Positions 50,772 to 59,337 of a DNA stretch of 64,000 nt are shown in pieces. Each line of letters opens with the position of its first letter. Position 1 is the stretch's first letter. Origin of the DNA: an uncultured Lachnospiraceae bacterium (lineage in GTDB: Bacteria; Bacillota; Clostridia; Lachnospirales; Lachnospiraceae); assembly GCA_947631625.1 (NCBI GenBank), contig CANRMA010000004.1:62001-126000 (forward strand). Reading direction: 5' to 3'. Position numbers and translations under genes: made by a program. The notes beneath the pieces were generated by a model, which was not told the origin of the DNA, made no database searches, and saw only the letters and a program-made list of their open reading frames with translations.

Positions 50772-50824
50772 GTCGGATCAGGGATTTTACAACCGTAAGG
50801 AAGGTAATAAGGAGCAGAAGAACA

Positions 50825-52576
50825 ATGCTTAAACAATTATCATATATATTTAACCGCAGGGAAAAACTAAAGATATTTTTACTGTTCGCCGCAGCGGCAG
50901 TTGGAAGTCTGCTTGAATGCGCCAGCGTTGGCTTTTTTCAGCCTTTTGTGGAGCTGTTCATGGATGTGGGAGCGATATATGAAAATAAATATCTGAACTA
51001 TTTTTATAATCTGCTTGGTTTTAATTCTCCCAAAAGCTTTTTAAGCGCTATGGCGGGCGGGATCATAGCTATATTTGTAATCAAAAATATTTATCTTATT
51101 GTGGAAAAGTATGCGATATATACGTTTTCATATAATGTGCAGATGAATATATCTGCAGGTCTGCTTAAGGCTTATATAAGCGAGCCTTATACTTTTCATC
51201 TTAATAAAAATATATCAGTGCTTCAAAGAAGCGTTCAGGAAGATTCAGATCTTTTTACCAAGGCTGTCATACATTTTATGGAGTTGGTAGTGGAAGTTAT
51301 GGTGTGCATTGCGCTTGGCATTTATCTTTTTGACGTAAGTAAATCCATAACGGTCATTGTGGTAGGGCTTTTGATCATCTGCGTGAGTGTATTTACGGCA
51401 ATATCGCGGAAATTCGCTAAAGAGCTCGGCAAGGATGCGCAAGGTTATAAAGCCAAGCTGTATCAGTGGATGAACCAGTCGCTTGGAGGTATTAAGGAAG
51501 TAAAGGTGCTAAACCGGGAAATGTTTTTTATTAATTCTTATTCAGGTTATTTTAAAAAGTATGTCAAAGGGCTTAAGATAAGCCGCCTGATAGGGACGAT
51601 ACCTAAATATATAGTTGAACTTGTAAGTATGGCGGGACTCATGCTCGCGCTTATAGTTAAGATCAATTACGGACAGACGCAGGATCTGACAAGCTTCGTT
51701 CCGCAGCTTTCAGCGTTTGCGGTTGCGGCGTTCAGGCTGCTGCCGTCGATAGGCAGGATAAATGAGCATGTTACGGGCATTATGTATGCGGCGCCCTCGA
51801 TAGAGCTTGTATACCATGACCTGAAAGAAGTAGAGGATATAAGAAGTCTTGAGAGCCGTGAGGAAGGCGTTCTGACTCTTGAAAATGAAATTGTGGTAAA
51901 GGATGTTTGTTATCATTATCCCGATAAAGAAGAAAATGTTATCGATCATGCTAACTTTACGATAAAAAAAGGACAGACTATAGCTCTTATAGGAGAATCG
52001 GGCGCCGGCAAAACGACTATGGCGGATATAATACTTGGACTGCTCACTCCGCAGTATGGGAAGATAAAGGCTGACGGTGTTAATATATTTAAAAATATGG
52101 ATCTGTGGCATCATGGCATCGGCTATATCCCTCAGACCATATATTTGTCGGACGATACCATAAGAAATAATGTGGCTTTTGGCGTCGATGAAGATAAGAT
52201 AGACGATGCAGCCATAGAAAGTTCTTTGAGAAAGGCGCAGCTGTGGGATTTCGTGGAAGGACTTACCGAGGGGCTTGAAACCTTAGTAGGTGACAGGGGT
52301 GTCAGATTATCAGGCGGTCAGAGACAGAGGATCGGAATAGCAAGAGCGCTTTATCATGATCCGGAGATACTTGTGCTGGATGAGGCAACTTCAGCGCTTG
52401 ACAATGATACGGAAGCGGCGGTCATGGACGCCATAGAAAATCTGCGCGGTGAAAAGACCATGATAATAATAGCTCACAGACTGACTACCATACGAAATGC
52501 CGATGTGATATATGAGGTTGCAGGCGGTAAAGTGGTGCAGCGGGATAAACGGGATGTTATCGGACAGAATGCTTAA
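50825..52576 (+). CDS. ABC-type lipid-linked oligosaccharide flippase 2 (PglK/MsbA-like)
   Basis: A 583-residue half-transporter with about six spans (residues 17-310) and a nucleotide-binding domain with Walker A GESGAGKTT near 389, signature LSGGQRQRIGIARAL near 493, Walker B ILVLDEATSAL and IIAHRLTTI. Long stretches such as DRGVRLSGGQRQRIGIARALYHDPEIL are identical to the protein at 23259, while the membrane domains are more diverged. The two are paralogues with probably different lipid-linked glycans. Confidence 0.9.
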   Translation: MLKQLSYIFNRREKLKIFLLFAAAAVGSLLECASVGFFQPFVELFMDVGAIYENKYLNYFYNLLGFNSPKSFLSAMAGGIIAIFVIKNIYLIVEKYAIYTFSYNVQMNISAGLLKAYISEPYTFHLNKNISVLQRSVQEDSDLFTKAVIHFMELVVEVMVCIALGIYLFDVSKSITVIVVGLLIICVSVFTAISRKFAKELGKDAQGYKAKLYQWMNQSLGGIKEVKVLNREMFFINSYSGYFKKYVKGLKISRLIGTIPKYIVELVSMAGLMLALIVKINYGQTQDLTSFVPQLSAFAVAAFRLLPSIGRINEHVTGIMYAAPSIELVYHDLKEVEDIRSLESREEGVLTLENEIVVKDVCYHYPDKEENVIDHANFTIKKGQTIALIGESGAGKTTMADIILGLLTPQYGKIKADGVNIFKNMDLWHHGIGYIPQTIYLSDDTIRNNVAFGVDEDKIDDAAIESSLRKAQLWDFVEGLTEGLETLVGDRGVRLSGGQRQRIGIARALYHDPEILVLDEATSALDNDTEAAVMDAIENLRGEKTMIIIAHRLTTIRNADVIYEVAGGKVVQRDKRDVIGQNA

Positions 52577-52679
52577 GATACGGTACTAATTGCGTTATAT
52601 TTAAGGCAAAGTCGTATATGCCTTAGGCTATGTTTCCATATGCGGCGGCGCATTTGGATGGGGAAAGGCTGGAATTAAT

Positions 52680-53552
52680 GTGTATATAAAAAGATTAGTC
52701 AAGGATATGATCGCGCAGATAGATTATTCGCTGTACCGCGTCGGTGTTAAAAAATGCCGTATCAGGGTTCATACGGTGGATGAGACGATAGACGAACTTA
52801 TTAATACGGATAAAAGCATGATAAGGTATGGAGACGGTGAGATTACCATGATCCGCGGAAGAAGTCTGGCGCTGCAGCAGGTAGAGCCTGAGATCGTTGA
52901 AGGGCTTAAGAGAATGCTTAAGTATGAGCATGACGGTATGATAGTTACAATACCTGAGATATTTGGCGATCTGTCGATCTATCGTAAAGAGAGCCGTCAG
53001 TTTTGGAAAGATCATTTGCTTTTCAGCAGAAAAGTATATGAAAAATATTGCGATCCCGACAGGGTATACTACAATACAACGATTTCCAGATTTTATAATT
53101 ATATGTATGATAAAACACAGTGTGCCATATGGATCGAAAAAATTAAGATGATCTGGAAAGACAAAGATGTTGTCGTGGTTGAGGGAGAGCGCACCCATAA
53201 CGGAGTCGGAAACGATCTGTTGGACAGCGCAGGAAGCGTAGAGCGTATAATAGGTCCAAGCAGCGACGCTTATGCGAAACTGAATGAGATAATGGAGCGC
53301 TGCAGGCTTTTTCCAAAGGACAAAATGTTTTTGATCTCATTGGGCGTCGCGGCTAAATTTCTGGCCGAAAAACTTTATCTGGAAGGATACAGGGCTCTCG
53401 ATATCGGGCATCTTGATATGGAGTATGAATGGTTTTTGGCTAAAGCGTCGAAGAAAGAAAAAATTCCCAAGCATGATATCATCGGAGAGGATGACAATGT
53501 ACGGGCAGGTTATCAGGAATATCTTTCACAGATAAAGTATCGTGTGGAATAA
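52680..53552 (+). CDS. GT-D fold glycosyltransferase (DUF1792, SP_1767 family)
   Basis: A 290-residue protein with a GTG start after GGGAAAGG. MIRYGDGEITMIRGRSLALQQ contains the D52-G-E54 motif, the metal-binding feature of the GT-D fold first seen in streptococcal serine-rich repeat protein glycosylation (DUF1792). VVVVEGERTHNGVGNDLLDSAGSVERIIGPSSDAY and LISLGVAAKFLAEKLYLEGYRALDIGHLDMEYEWF also match. Such enzymes usually extend a glycan with glucose from UDP-glucose. The presence of this family hints at protein or complex surface glycans. Confidence 0.9.
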   Translation: MYIKRLVKDMIAQIDYSLYRVGVKKCRIRVHTVDETIDELINTDKSMIRYGDGEITMIRGRSLALQQVEPEIVEGLKRMLKYEHDGMIVTIPEIFGDLSIYRKESRQFWKDHLLFSRKVYEKYCDPDRVYYNTTISRFYNYMYDKTQCAIWIEKIKMIWKDKDVVVVEGERTHNGVGNDLLDSAGSVERIIGPSSDAYAKLNEIMERCRLFPKDKMFLISLGVAAKFLAEKLYLEGYRALDIGHLDMEYEWFLAKASKKEKIPKHDIIGEDDNVRAGYQEYLSQIKYRVE

Positions 53553-53647
53553 TAATATATCAGTCATATAAAACAATGTGTGAAACGACGGCAAAATAAG
53601 CGATAGAGGAAGCATGCCTGATAATGACAGGAAAGGTATAACAAAGT

Positions 53648-54793
53648 ATGAAAGTAATTTATATGTCTCACAGATATCATCCTAACCAGACTGCCATAAT
53701 GAAAGGCTGGATAGAGAACGGTCATGAAGTCAGATTTTTAAGTCAGTATTCCGGTAAGATAGAAGACCATACTTATGTCAAACCTATAGTTGTGGGATAT
53801 AGCGCGCTTTTTAATGCCTTTAATCATATATATGTCAATGTGATCAGACGCAATGATCCGGCAGCGATCGATATGAGGCTTAAACTGGGAATTCCCCCCA
53901 TGTTTAAGCTTGCAAAATATATTAAGGAATTTAAACCCGATCTGGCAATATTAAGAGAACGTTCAATGTATACAATATGCATGAACGCTTTGTGCAGGCA
54001 TTATAAAATTCCAACCATACTTTATAATATGAATCCTGTGTGGGATAAACCAAAGAAAATGGATCTGGCCCATAAGCTTGTGTGGAAGCTTACTCCCGAG
54101 TACAGGATCACGCCTACCAACCTTGTAGGTATAGATTTTACGGGACTTGTAAAAGACGAAAAGGCTTACTGGGCTCCATATCTGATGGAACCTCAGGTAT
54201 CGCCTGCAGATAAAAAATATTTCAAAGATGGAAAGATCAACATACTATGTATAGGGAAATATCAGGAGCGCAAAAATCATCAGATGATGATAGAAGCTGT
54301 GGAAGAATTGCTTCCCGAATATGATATTCATCTTACTGTTGCAGGAGAGATTTCAAATCATTTTCATGAGGAATATTATAAAAAAATAAGAGAATATATC
54401 AGACAGCATGGACTGGAAGACAGATTGACTCTACTGGTCAATATTAAAAAAGAAGATATGGTCAGGGTATATAAAGCGGCGGATGTATTTGTGCTTCCAA
54501 GTACAGGCGAACCTGCCGCTGTTACGCCGTTAGAGGCAATGGCCCATTCACTCCCGGCCATCAGCGGGAGCGATAACGGAACGGCAAGCTATATAGACTA
54601 CGGTAAGACGGGGTATGTATTTAAGGATAATGATAAAGAGGATCTTAAGGACAAGCTTCGAAAGATAATATGCGACAGGGATAATATTGTAAAAATGGGG
54701 GCAGAGGCCTACAGACATGTGCAGGAAAATTTTCAGTTTAGTAATTATTATGGGAAGATTGAAGAGATAATGAAGAAGCAGGGCAGACAATGA
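53648..54793 (+). CDS. Glycosyltransferase family 4
   Basis: A 381-residue GT4: KVIYMSHRYHPNQTAIMKGWIENGHEVRFLSQY, AILRERSMYTICMNALCRHYKIPTILYNMNPVW, ILCIGKYQERKNHQMMIEAVEEL, and LPSTGEPAAVTPLEAMAHSLPAISGSDNG where the first Glu of the E-x7-E motif is in TGEP. Complete at both ends. Its TGA stop overlaps the ATG of a short toxin-like stub. Confidence 0.87.
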   Translation: MKVIYMSHRYHPNQTAIMKGWIENGHEVRFLSQYSGKIEDHTYVKPIVVGYSALFNAFNHIYVNVIRRNDPAAIDMRLKLGIPPMFKLAKYIKEFKPDLAILRERSMYTICMNALCRHYKIPTILYNMNPVWDKPKKMDLAHKLVWKLTPEYRITPTNLVGIDFTGLVKDEKAYWAPYLMEPQVSPADKKYFKDGKINILCIGKYQERKNHQMMIEAVEELLPEYDIHLTVAGEISNHFHEEYYKKIREYIRQHGLEDRLTLLVNIKKEDMVRVYKAADVFVLPSTGEPAAVTPLEAMAHSLPAISGSDNGTASYIDYGKTGYVFKDNDKEDLKDKLRKIICDRDNIVKMGAEAYRHVQENFQFSNYYGKIEEIMKKQGRQ

Positions 54794-54879
54794 AGAAAAT
54801 GGGTTTTTATATTGTGAAAGATAAATTTTTGGAAGATATGTCAGATCTGTATATGAAAGTGAAGGGAGAAAGGAAATGA
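54790..54879 (+). pseudogene. 29-codon stub, possibly the start of a ToxN/CptN-like toxin gene
   Basis: An ATG overlapping the GT4 stop (ATGA) opens a 29-codon frame, MKKMGFYIVKDKFLEDMSDL and onward. The MxFYIVKD..L.DM opening reminds me of type III toxin (ToxN/AbiQ/CptN) N-termini found in Lachnospiraceae, but I cannot verify this and the rest of such a protein is absent. Its stop overlaps the start of the JAB gene. It may be a decayed gene or only a leader peptide. Confidence 0.3.
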
Positions 54880-55487
54880 GTAGTGATCTTGAAATGGCAA
54901 AAAAGCGTGATCACAAAATAATGATTACAGATGAAGCCATAAATAAAGTTCCATATGTTCAATATAAGGAAATACCTGATACAGAATATGATAATCTTCA
55001 GGAGTTGGCAAGACAGGTTTTAAAGATTTCTAAAGAAGAAAATGATTCTAATGAGGTAGCTGTTACCTATAGTCTGGATAGCGTTAGCTTGATAGAAAAA
55101 GGAAAACGTTATCTGGGTATAGCATTGGGAACGGAACATTATGTAGATCCTTTGAGTGATGCGACATCATATCATCTGATACGCGCTTCAAGAGATTGCG
55201 TGGTGCTTGTATTGCATAATCATCCGTCGCTTTCAGCTTTTTCGTTATCGGATATACAGTTTTTACTAAGATATGAAGCAGTAAAAATGATGGTGGTAGT
55301 GACCAATTTGGGCAGTGTGTCATATTTGGTAAAGAACAATAAATATGATTTTGAAAAATCGGTTATTCTGCTGAATGAAGCTGTTGATTTAAGCAATAAA
55401 GCGAAGAATATAAAAGATTTACAGGACGCGGCAGATTATTTCTTGAAAAACTGCTATAATGTAGGTATAAACTATGAGAACCGATAG
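54876..55487 (+). CDS. JAB/MPN-domain metallo-isopeptidase-like protein
   Basis: A 203-residue protein with a JAMM-type zinc motif: H114-N-H116-P then S123-x2-D126, in VLVLHNHPSLSAFSLSDIQF. The spacing between the second His and the Ser is one residue shorter than in RadC, a variant common in other bacterial JAB proteins. The N-terminal 75 residues are acidic and unassigned; the C-terminus is helical. GAGAAAGG precedes the ATG. A protease- or deubiquitinase-like enzyme has no obvious role in a glycan locus. It forms a tight pair with the 54-residue protein downstream. Function unknown. Confidence 0.8.
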   Translation: MSSDLEMAKKRDHKIMITDEAINKVPYVQYKEIPDTEYDNLQELARQVLKISKEENDSNEVAVTYSLDSVSLIEKGKRYLGIALGTEHYVDPLSDATSYHLIRASRDCVVLVLHNHPSLSAFSLSDIQFLLRYEAVKMMVVVTNLGSVSYLVKNNKYDFEKSVILLNEAVDLSNKAKNIKDLQDAADYFLKNCYNVGINYENR

Positions 55488-55499
55488 GAGGTTTATAGC

Positions 55500-55664
55500 A
55501 TGGTGGAAGAACATGTAATATTAAGCGAACGACCGGAAGATCAGTTAAAAGCTGTAGAATGGGCGCGCGAACAAAAAAAGAAGATTTTAAATGATAAAAG
55601 CAGGCATATCGCGGATGCACTTATGGAGAAAATGACGCCTTTAATACTGCAAAAGCATAGCTGA
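55500..55664 (+). CDS. Small hypothetical protein (54 residues) paired with the JAB protein
   Basis: The frame begins MVEEHVILSERPEDQLKAVE and continues with a charged helix (WAREQKKKILNDKSRHIADAL) to QKHS. The ATG at 55500 has a strong ribosome site (ATAGGAGG), and the JAB stop is only 12 bases before the start, so it is a real translated gene rather than chance. No recognised family. The small charged helical form would suit an antitoxin, immunity, adaptor or substrate-tag role for the JAB protein; this is speculation. Confidence 0.65.
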   Translation: MVEEHVILSERPEDQLKAVEWAREQKKKILNDKSRHIADALMEKMTPLILQKHS

Positions 55665-55697
55665 GTTGTATGCACCAATAATGGGGGATCAACATTA

Positions 55698-56689
55698 ATG
55701 GCAGTTATAGTTATTTTATGGCTGATATTGATATTTGTCGGCATTCGATATGTAAATGTCTCAGATGACATCATAGCTTTTGATAAAGACTCATCACTGG
55801 CGCTCAGAGGAATCTGCTCAATAGAAATTATGTTGGGGCATATAGGGATCGCTGTCGATTCAGCGGTTTTGTTTCCTAACTGTAAGGCGGGAATATTGTT
55901 TGTGGGCGTCTTTTTTGCGTTATCCGGTTACGGTCTGATGTACAGCATGCAGCATAAAGAAAATTATCTTAAAAAGTTTTTATGGAACAGATTTCCCCAA
56001 ATTTTATTGCCTGCATATATTATATATGTCGCGGGGGGGCAATTAATTCAGTTGACGGAACTTCTTATGTAATAAATCCTGTGTTATTTTTTTCTGAAAC
56101 CAGTTGGTATGTGTGGGAAATGCTTTTAATGTACATTGTGTTTTATATATGTGCAAGAATATATAATAACGCTAAATTAAGCACAATAATATTCGTTTTA
56201 TCGTTTGCATTTGTAATAATATGCTATGCTTGCGGTTTTAACGGACCGTGGTACGGAAGTACGTTTTGTTTCTGGCTTGGAATATTTTATTATATTAACG
56301 GTGAAAAGTTTAAAAAGATAGCAGATTTTAAATATTGGATATCGGGAATTGCGATATTTAGCGTATTGATGATAATTTCAATGGGATTGTTTTTTATAGA
56401 CGAAGAGGGACTTGTGGGAGATCTGATAGGAAGAAACATTGCGTCAGTTTCCTTTGTAATGCTCGTAATATTTATTCTTTATAGATTTAAACCGGGAAAT
56501 CCCGTCTCATTTTGGCTTGGGAAATGTTCATATGAGATATTTTTGGTCCATCCGGTATTTATAGCTGCGCTGCGGCCTGAGATATCCAATGATGTTATAT
56601 TTGCATTTGCTGTTATAATTCTTTCAGTTGTGTCTGCGTATATATATTGTTTGGCTGCAGGTCGGATATCCCAAATTATAAAGGAATAG
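55698..56689 (+). pseudogene. Acyltransferase 3 family gene split by a frameshift near a G7 run
   Basis: Two overlapping frames together make one polytopic O-acyltransferase of about 330 residues. Frame 1 (55698-56072) has DSSLALRGICSIEIMLGHIGI (the R-G-x4-x-x-M-x-G-H motif with the catalytic-type His) and GVFFALSGYGLMYSM. Frame 2 (open from 55982, to 56689) continues with SETSWYVWEMLLMYIVFYI and the later spans to FLVHPVFI. Restoring the frame needs one extra base, or two fewer, between about 56031 and 56072. A seven-G run sits at 56033-56039. Either a phase-variable gene in its off state, a decayed gene or a sequencing error. If intact it would O-acetylate the glycan. Confidence 0.8.
56033..56039. 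repeat. Homopolymer G7 tract at the acyltransferase frameshift
   Basis: Seven consecutive G within an AT-rich gene, inside the only window (56031-56072) where the reading frame can switch. An eighth G, or loss of two, would join the two frames as ...YVAGGAINSVDGTSYV.... Such tracts are classical slipped-strand switches. Confidence 0.55.
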
Positions 56690-56759
56690 TAAAATAGCAG
56701 TTGAAACAAAGGTAAGTCAACATTGTGCAAAGCTATATTTGTAAAAGCAAATTGTTTAA

Positions 56760-56788
56760 TTGAAATAATCTATTGAGTGTAATATAAT
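56760..56788 (+). promoter_or_regulatory. Sigma-A-type promoter of the AT-rich cassette
   Basis: TTGAAA at 56760-56765, a 17-base spacer and a perfect TATAAT at 56783-56788. It lies 80 bases upstream of the first cassette gene (56868) in a gap of about 180 bases, one of the few real gaps in this locus. It is the best promoter match in the window. Confidence 0.7.
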
Positions 56789-56867
56789 AGAAATAACCAA
56801 TGGACTTGGAAATATAAGTATAATGGGATTGTATCTTTAGCATAAATTAATTAAAGGATAAATTAGC

Positions 56868-58028
56868 ATGAAAGTATTGTTTATTTCAGCAGGTGATTAT
56901 AAATATGGTGCTCCAAGGTCCATGTTTGAATTAATGATTACCCTGAGAGCATTATATAAGGTGGAACCTGTATTGTTAACTAAAAAGAGGACACCTATGA
57001 ATGACCAATGTGACAAGTTGGGCATTGAAAATTATTCTTTTTGGTATAGGGATATTATGTCAGGATCTGCATATAAAAATCCATTATTGAATTTGATGAA
57101 ACATTGTTTTAAATATATGCTTTATTTATATGGTGGAATAACAATGCATTATATTGAGAGTGTGGGTATCAACTTTAATGATATAGACATTATCCATACT
57201 AATTTGAATCGCAATGATATTGGTGGATTTATTTCTCGAAAATATTGTATTCCTCACATCTGTCACTTGCGTGAACATGTTGTAGGAGATTACCATGTTT
57301 GCATTTATAAACCCAAAATAAATAAATATATGGATAGTATTGCAGATATTTTTGTAGCAATTTCTCATTCTGTAAAAGATGCATGGGTTAAAATTGGATT
57401 ACCTGAAGATAAAATAAGGATTATTTATAATGGTTTGGACTCCGGTAGATATGTTAATAAGAAGTTGAATGATAGTAGTATAATTAGAATTGTTATGACT
57501 GGTCATATTCAACCCAATAAGGGACAAGAGCAGTTAATTAAGGCGTTAAGTTTATTAGATGAAAAATACTTAAAGCGTCTGCATGTAGACTTATGGGGTG
57601 AAGCATATAGTGATTATAAAGCTTATCTTCTGCGTATTATAAAAAAATATAATCTTGGAAATGTTGTTAATTTTTGCGGATATTGTAATGACATTCCGCA
57701 AAAATTGAGTGAATATGATATTGGGGTTATATGCTCCAAGGCAGAAGGATTCGGACGGGTTACAGTAGAATATATGTTTGCTGGTTTAGCTGTTATTGCA
57801 TCTGATACTGGAGCCAATCCGGAGATTATTCAGAATGAAGAAAATGGTTTATTATATTCATATGGAGATGAAAGACATTTGGCTGAACAAATAAAAAAAT
57901 ATATTGATGATACTAATTTGATAAAGATGTATGGAAAAAAAGCCGCTGAAAGTGCACAATCAAAATATAATATTGCGAAATGTGCTGAAAATATATATCA
58001 ACTGTATGAGGAGTTATTGAAAAATTGA
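56868..58028 (+). CDS. Glycosyltransferase family 4 (AT-rich cassette)
   Basis: A 386-residue GT4: KVLFISAGDYKYGAPRSMFELMITLRALYKVEPV, IDIIHTNLNRNDIGGFISRKY, IVMTGHIQPNKGQEQLIKALSLL and CSKAEGFGRVTVEYMFAGLAVIASDTGANPEII with E-x7-E. From here to about 62150 the DNA is visibly richer in A and T than the genes before 54800, with many AAT, ATT and TTA codons, which suggests later acquisition. AAAGGA precedes the ATG. It is the first gene behind the promoter at 56760. Confidence 0.88.
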   Translation: MKVLFISAGDYKYGAPRSMFELMITLRALYKVEPVLLTKKRTPMNDQCDKLGIENYSFWYRDIMSGSAYKNPLLNLMKHCFKYMLYLYGGITMHYIESVGINFNDIDIIHTNLNRNDIGGFISRKYCIPHICHLREHVVGDYHVCIYKPKINKYMDSIADIFVAISHSVKDAWVKIGLPEDKIRIIYNGLDSGRYVNKKLNDSSIIRIVMTGHIQPNKGQEQLIKALSLLDEKYLKRLHVDLWGEAYSDYKAYLLRIIKKYNLGNVVNFCGYCNDIPQKLSEYDIGVICSKAEGFGRVTVEYMFAGLAVIASDTGANPEIIQNEENGLLYSYGDERHLAEQIKKYIDDTNLIKMYGKKAAESAQSKYNIAKCAENIYQLYEELLKN

Positions 58029-58077
58029 GCATATGCTCGAATGTATTTATTTGTAATTATATTTTGGGGGTTAGAGA

Positions 58078-59337
58078 ATGGAATCTGTTAAAATTGTAAT
58101 TACGTCAGCTAGTTATAGTGGAAATAAAGGTGCGGCAGCTATGTTACAAAGTTCCATACAACAGTTATACGATAAATATGGTGAACGACTTCAAATAATA
58201 TTGGCAAGTGCTTACCCTGATGAAGATATTAATCAGATTCCATGGGACTTTGTTGAATTAATTCCTGTAAAACCAAAGCATCAGGCAATTATTGATTTCC
58301 CATTGGCTATCATATATAATTTATTTAAAAAGTTTTCTATTGTAAAAAAACTATTATTGAAAGATCGTCTTATTAATGCTTATGAGAACTGTACATTAGT
58401 TATTGATGAAGCAGGTATTTCTTTTGCAGACAATTTAAGTGTTTCTTCAAATATCTCTGCATTTGTTCGAATGGTGATTCCGCTTTTAATTGGTAAACCT
58501 GTTATAAAATATTCACAGGCTCTTGGTACTTTTCATAAGTTTCATAACCGCTTTGTTGCAAGATTAGTTTTGCCTAGGCTTGATCTGATATGCGCGCGTG
58601 GTAATATAACATATAAAAATCTGACTGAGATTGGAATAAAGCAAAATGTAAAAATATGTGCTGATGGTGCTTTCTCAATGCAAGATAGTGTCTACTGGAA
58701 ACAGTATGTAAATAGTAGATGCAGAGAAGATATATTTTTTGATGCGACCATTGTAGGTATTTCAATAAGCTCTGTTGTAGAGAAGAGATGTGAAAAGAAT
58801 GGCATTGACTATTGTGGCATAATTTGTAGATTTATATCGTTTCTTAATAAAAAGGGATATTCTGTTTTATTGATAGCTAATGCTGCCAGAATTAATAATC
58901 CTAGCACTACAAATAATGATTTGTGGACTGGAGACAAAATTTTTGCGAATGTAGAAAAAAAAGAGTTGGTTCGGTGGTTTCATGAAGAAATGTCAGCAGA
59001 AGAAATAAGAGAATATATTGGTAAATGTAAATATCTGGTCGCTTCAAGATTTCATGCTATGATAGGGGCTCTTGAAAGAGAAGTCCCTGTTCTTCTTATT
59101 GGTTGGAGTCACAAATATCAGGAGATTTTGGATATGTTCGAACTTGGACGTTATGCTACGGATTTTTCTAATCTGACCATCGAAGAATTAATAAAAAATT
59201 TTGAAATAATGGAAGCTGACACAAATAATATAATAAAACTATTAAAGAAACATCATGATACTGTTGTTGAGAGTTCTAAAGAAAATATAAATCTTATTTC
59301 TCAAAGAATTGATAAAATAATGAAGAAAGAGTCTTGA
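58078..59337 (+). CDS. Polysaccharide pyruvyl transferase family protein 2
   Basis: A 419-residue CsaB-like protein: VKIVITSASYSGNKGAAAMLQSSIQQLY at the start, GKPVIKYSQALGTFHKFHNR in the middle and ASRFHAMIGALEREVPVLLIGWSHKYQEILDMF near the end. It overlaps the following Fe-S protein gene (TGATG). The pairing with an FrhB-like protein is recurrent in Clostridia glycan loci, so they may act in sequence. It shares only family motifs with the pyruvyl transferase at 37843. Confidence 0.87.
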   Translation: MESVKIVITSASYSGNKGAAAMLQSSIQQLYDKYGERLQIILASAYPDEDINQIPWDFVELIPVKPKHQAIIDFPLAIIYNLFKKFSIVKKLLLKDRLINAYENCTLVIDEAGISFADNLSVSSNISAFVRMVIPLLIGKPVIKYSQALGTFHKFHNRFVARLVLPRLDLICARGNITYKNLTEIGIKQNVKICADGAFSMQDSVYWKQYVNSRCREDIFFDATIVGISISSVVEKRCEKNGIDYCGIICRFISFLNKKGYSVLLIANAARINNPSTTNNDLWTGDKIFANVEKKELVRWFHEEMSAEEIREYIGKCKYLVASRFHAMIGALEREVPVLLIGWSHKYQEILDMFELGRYATDFSNLTIEELIKNFEIMEADTNNIIKLLKKHHDTVVESSKENINLISQRIDKIMKKES

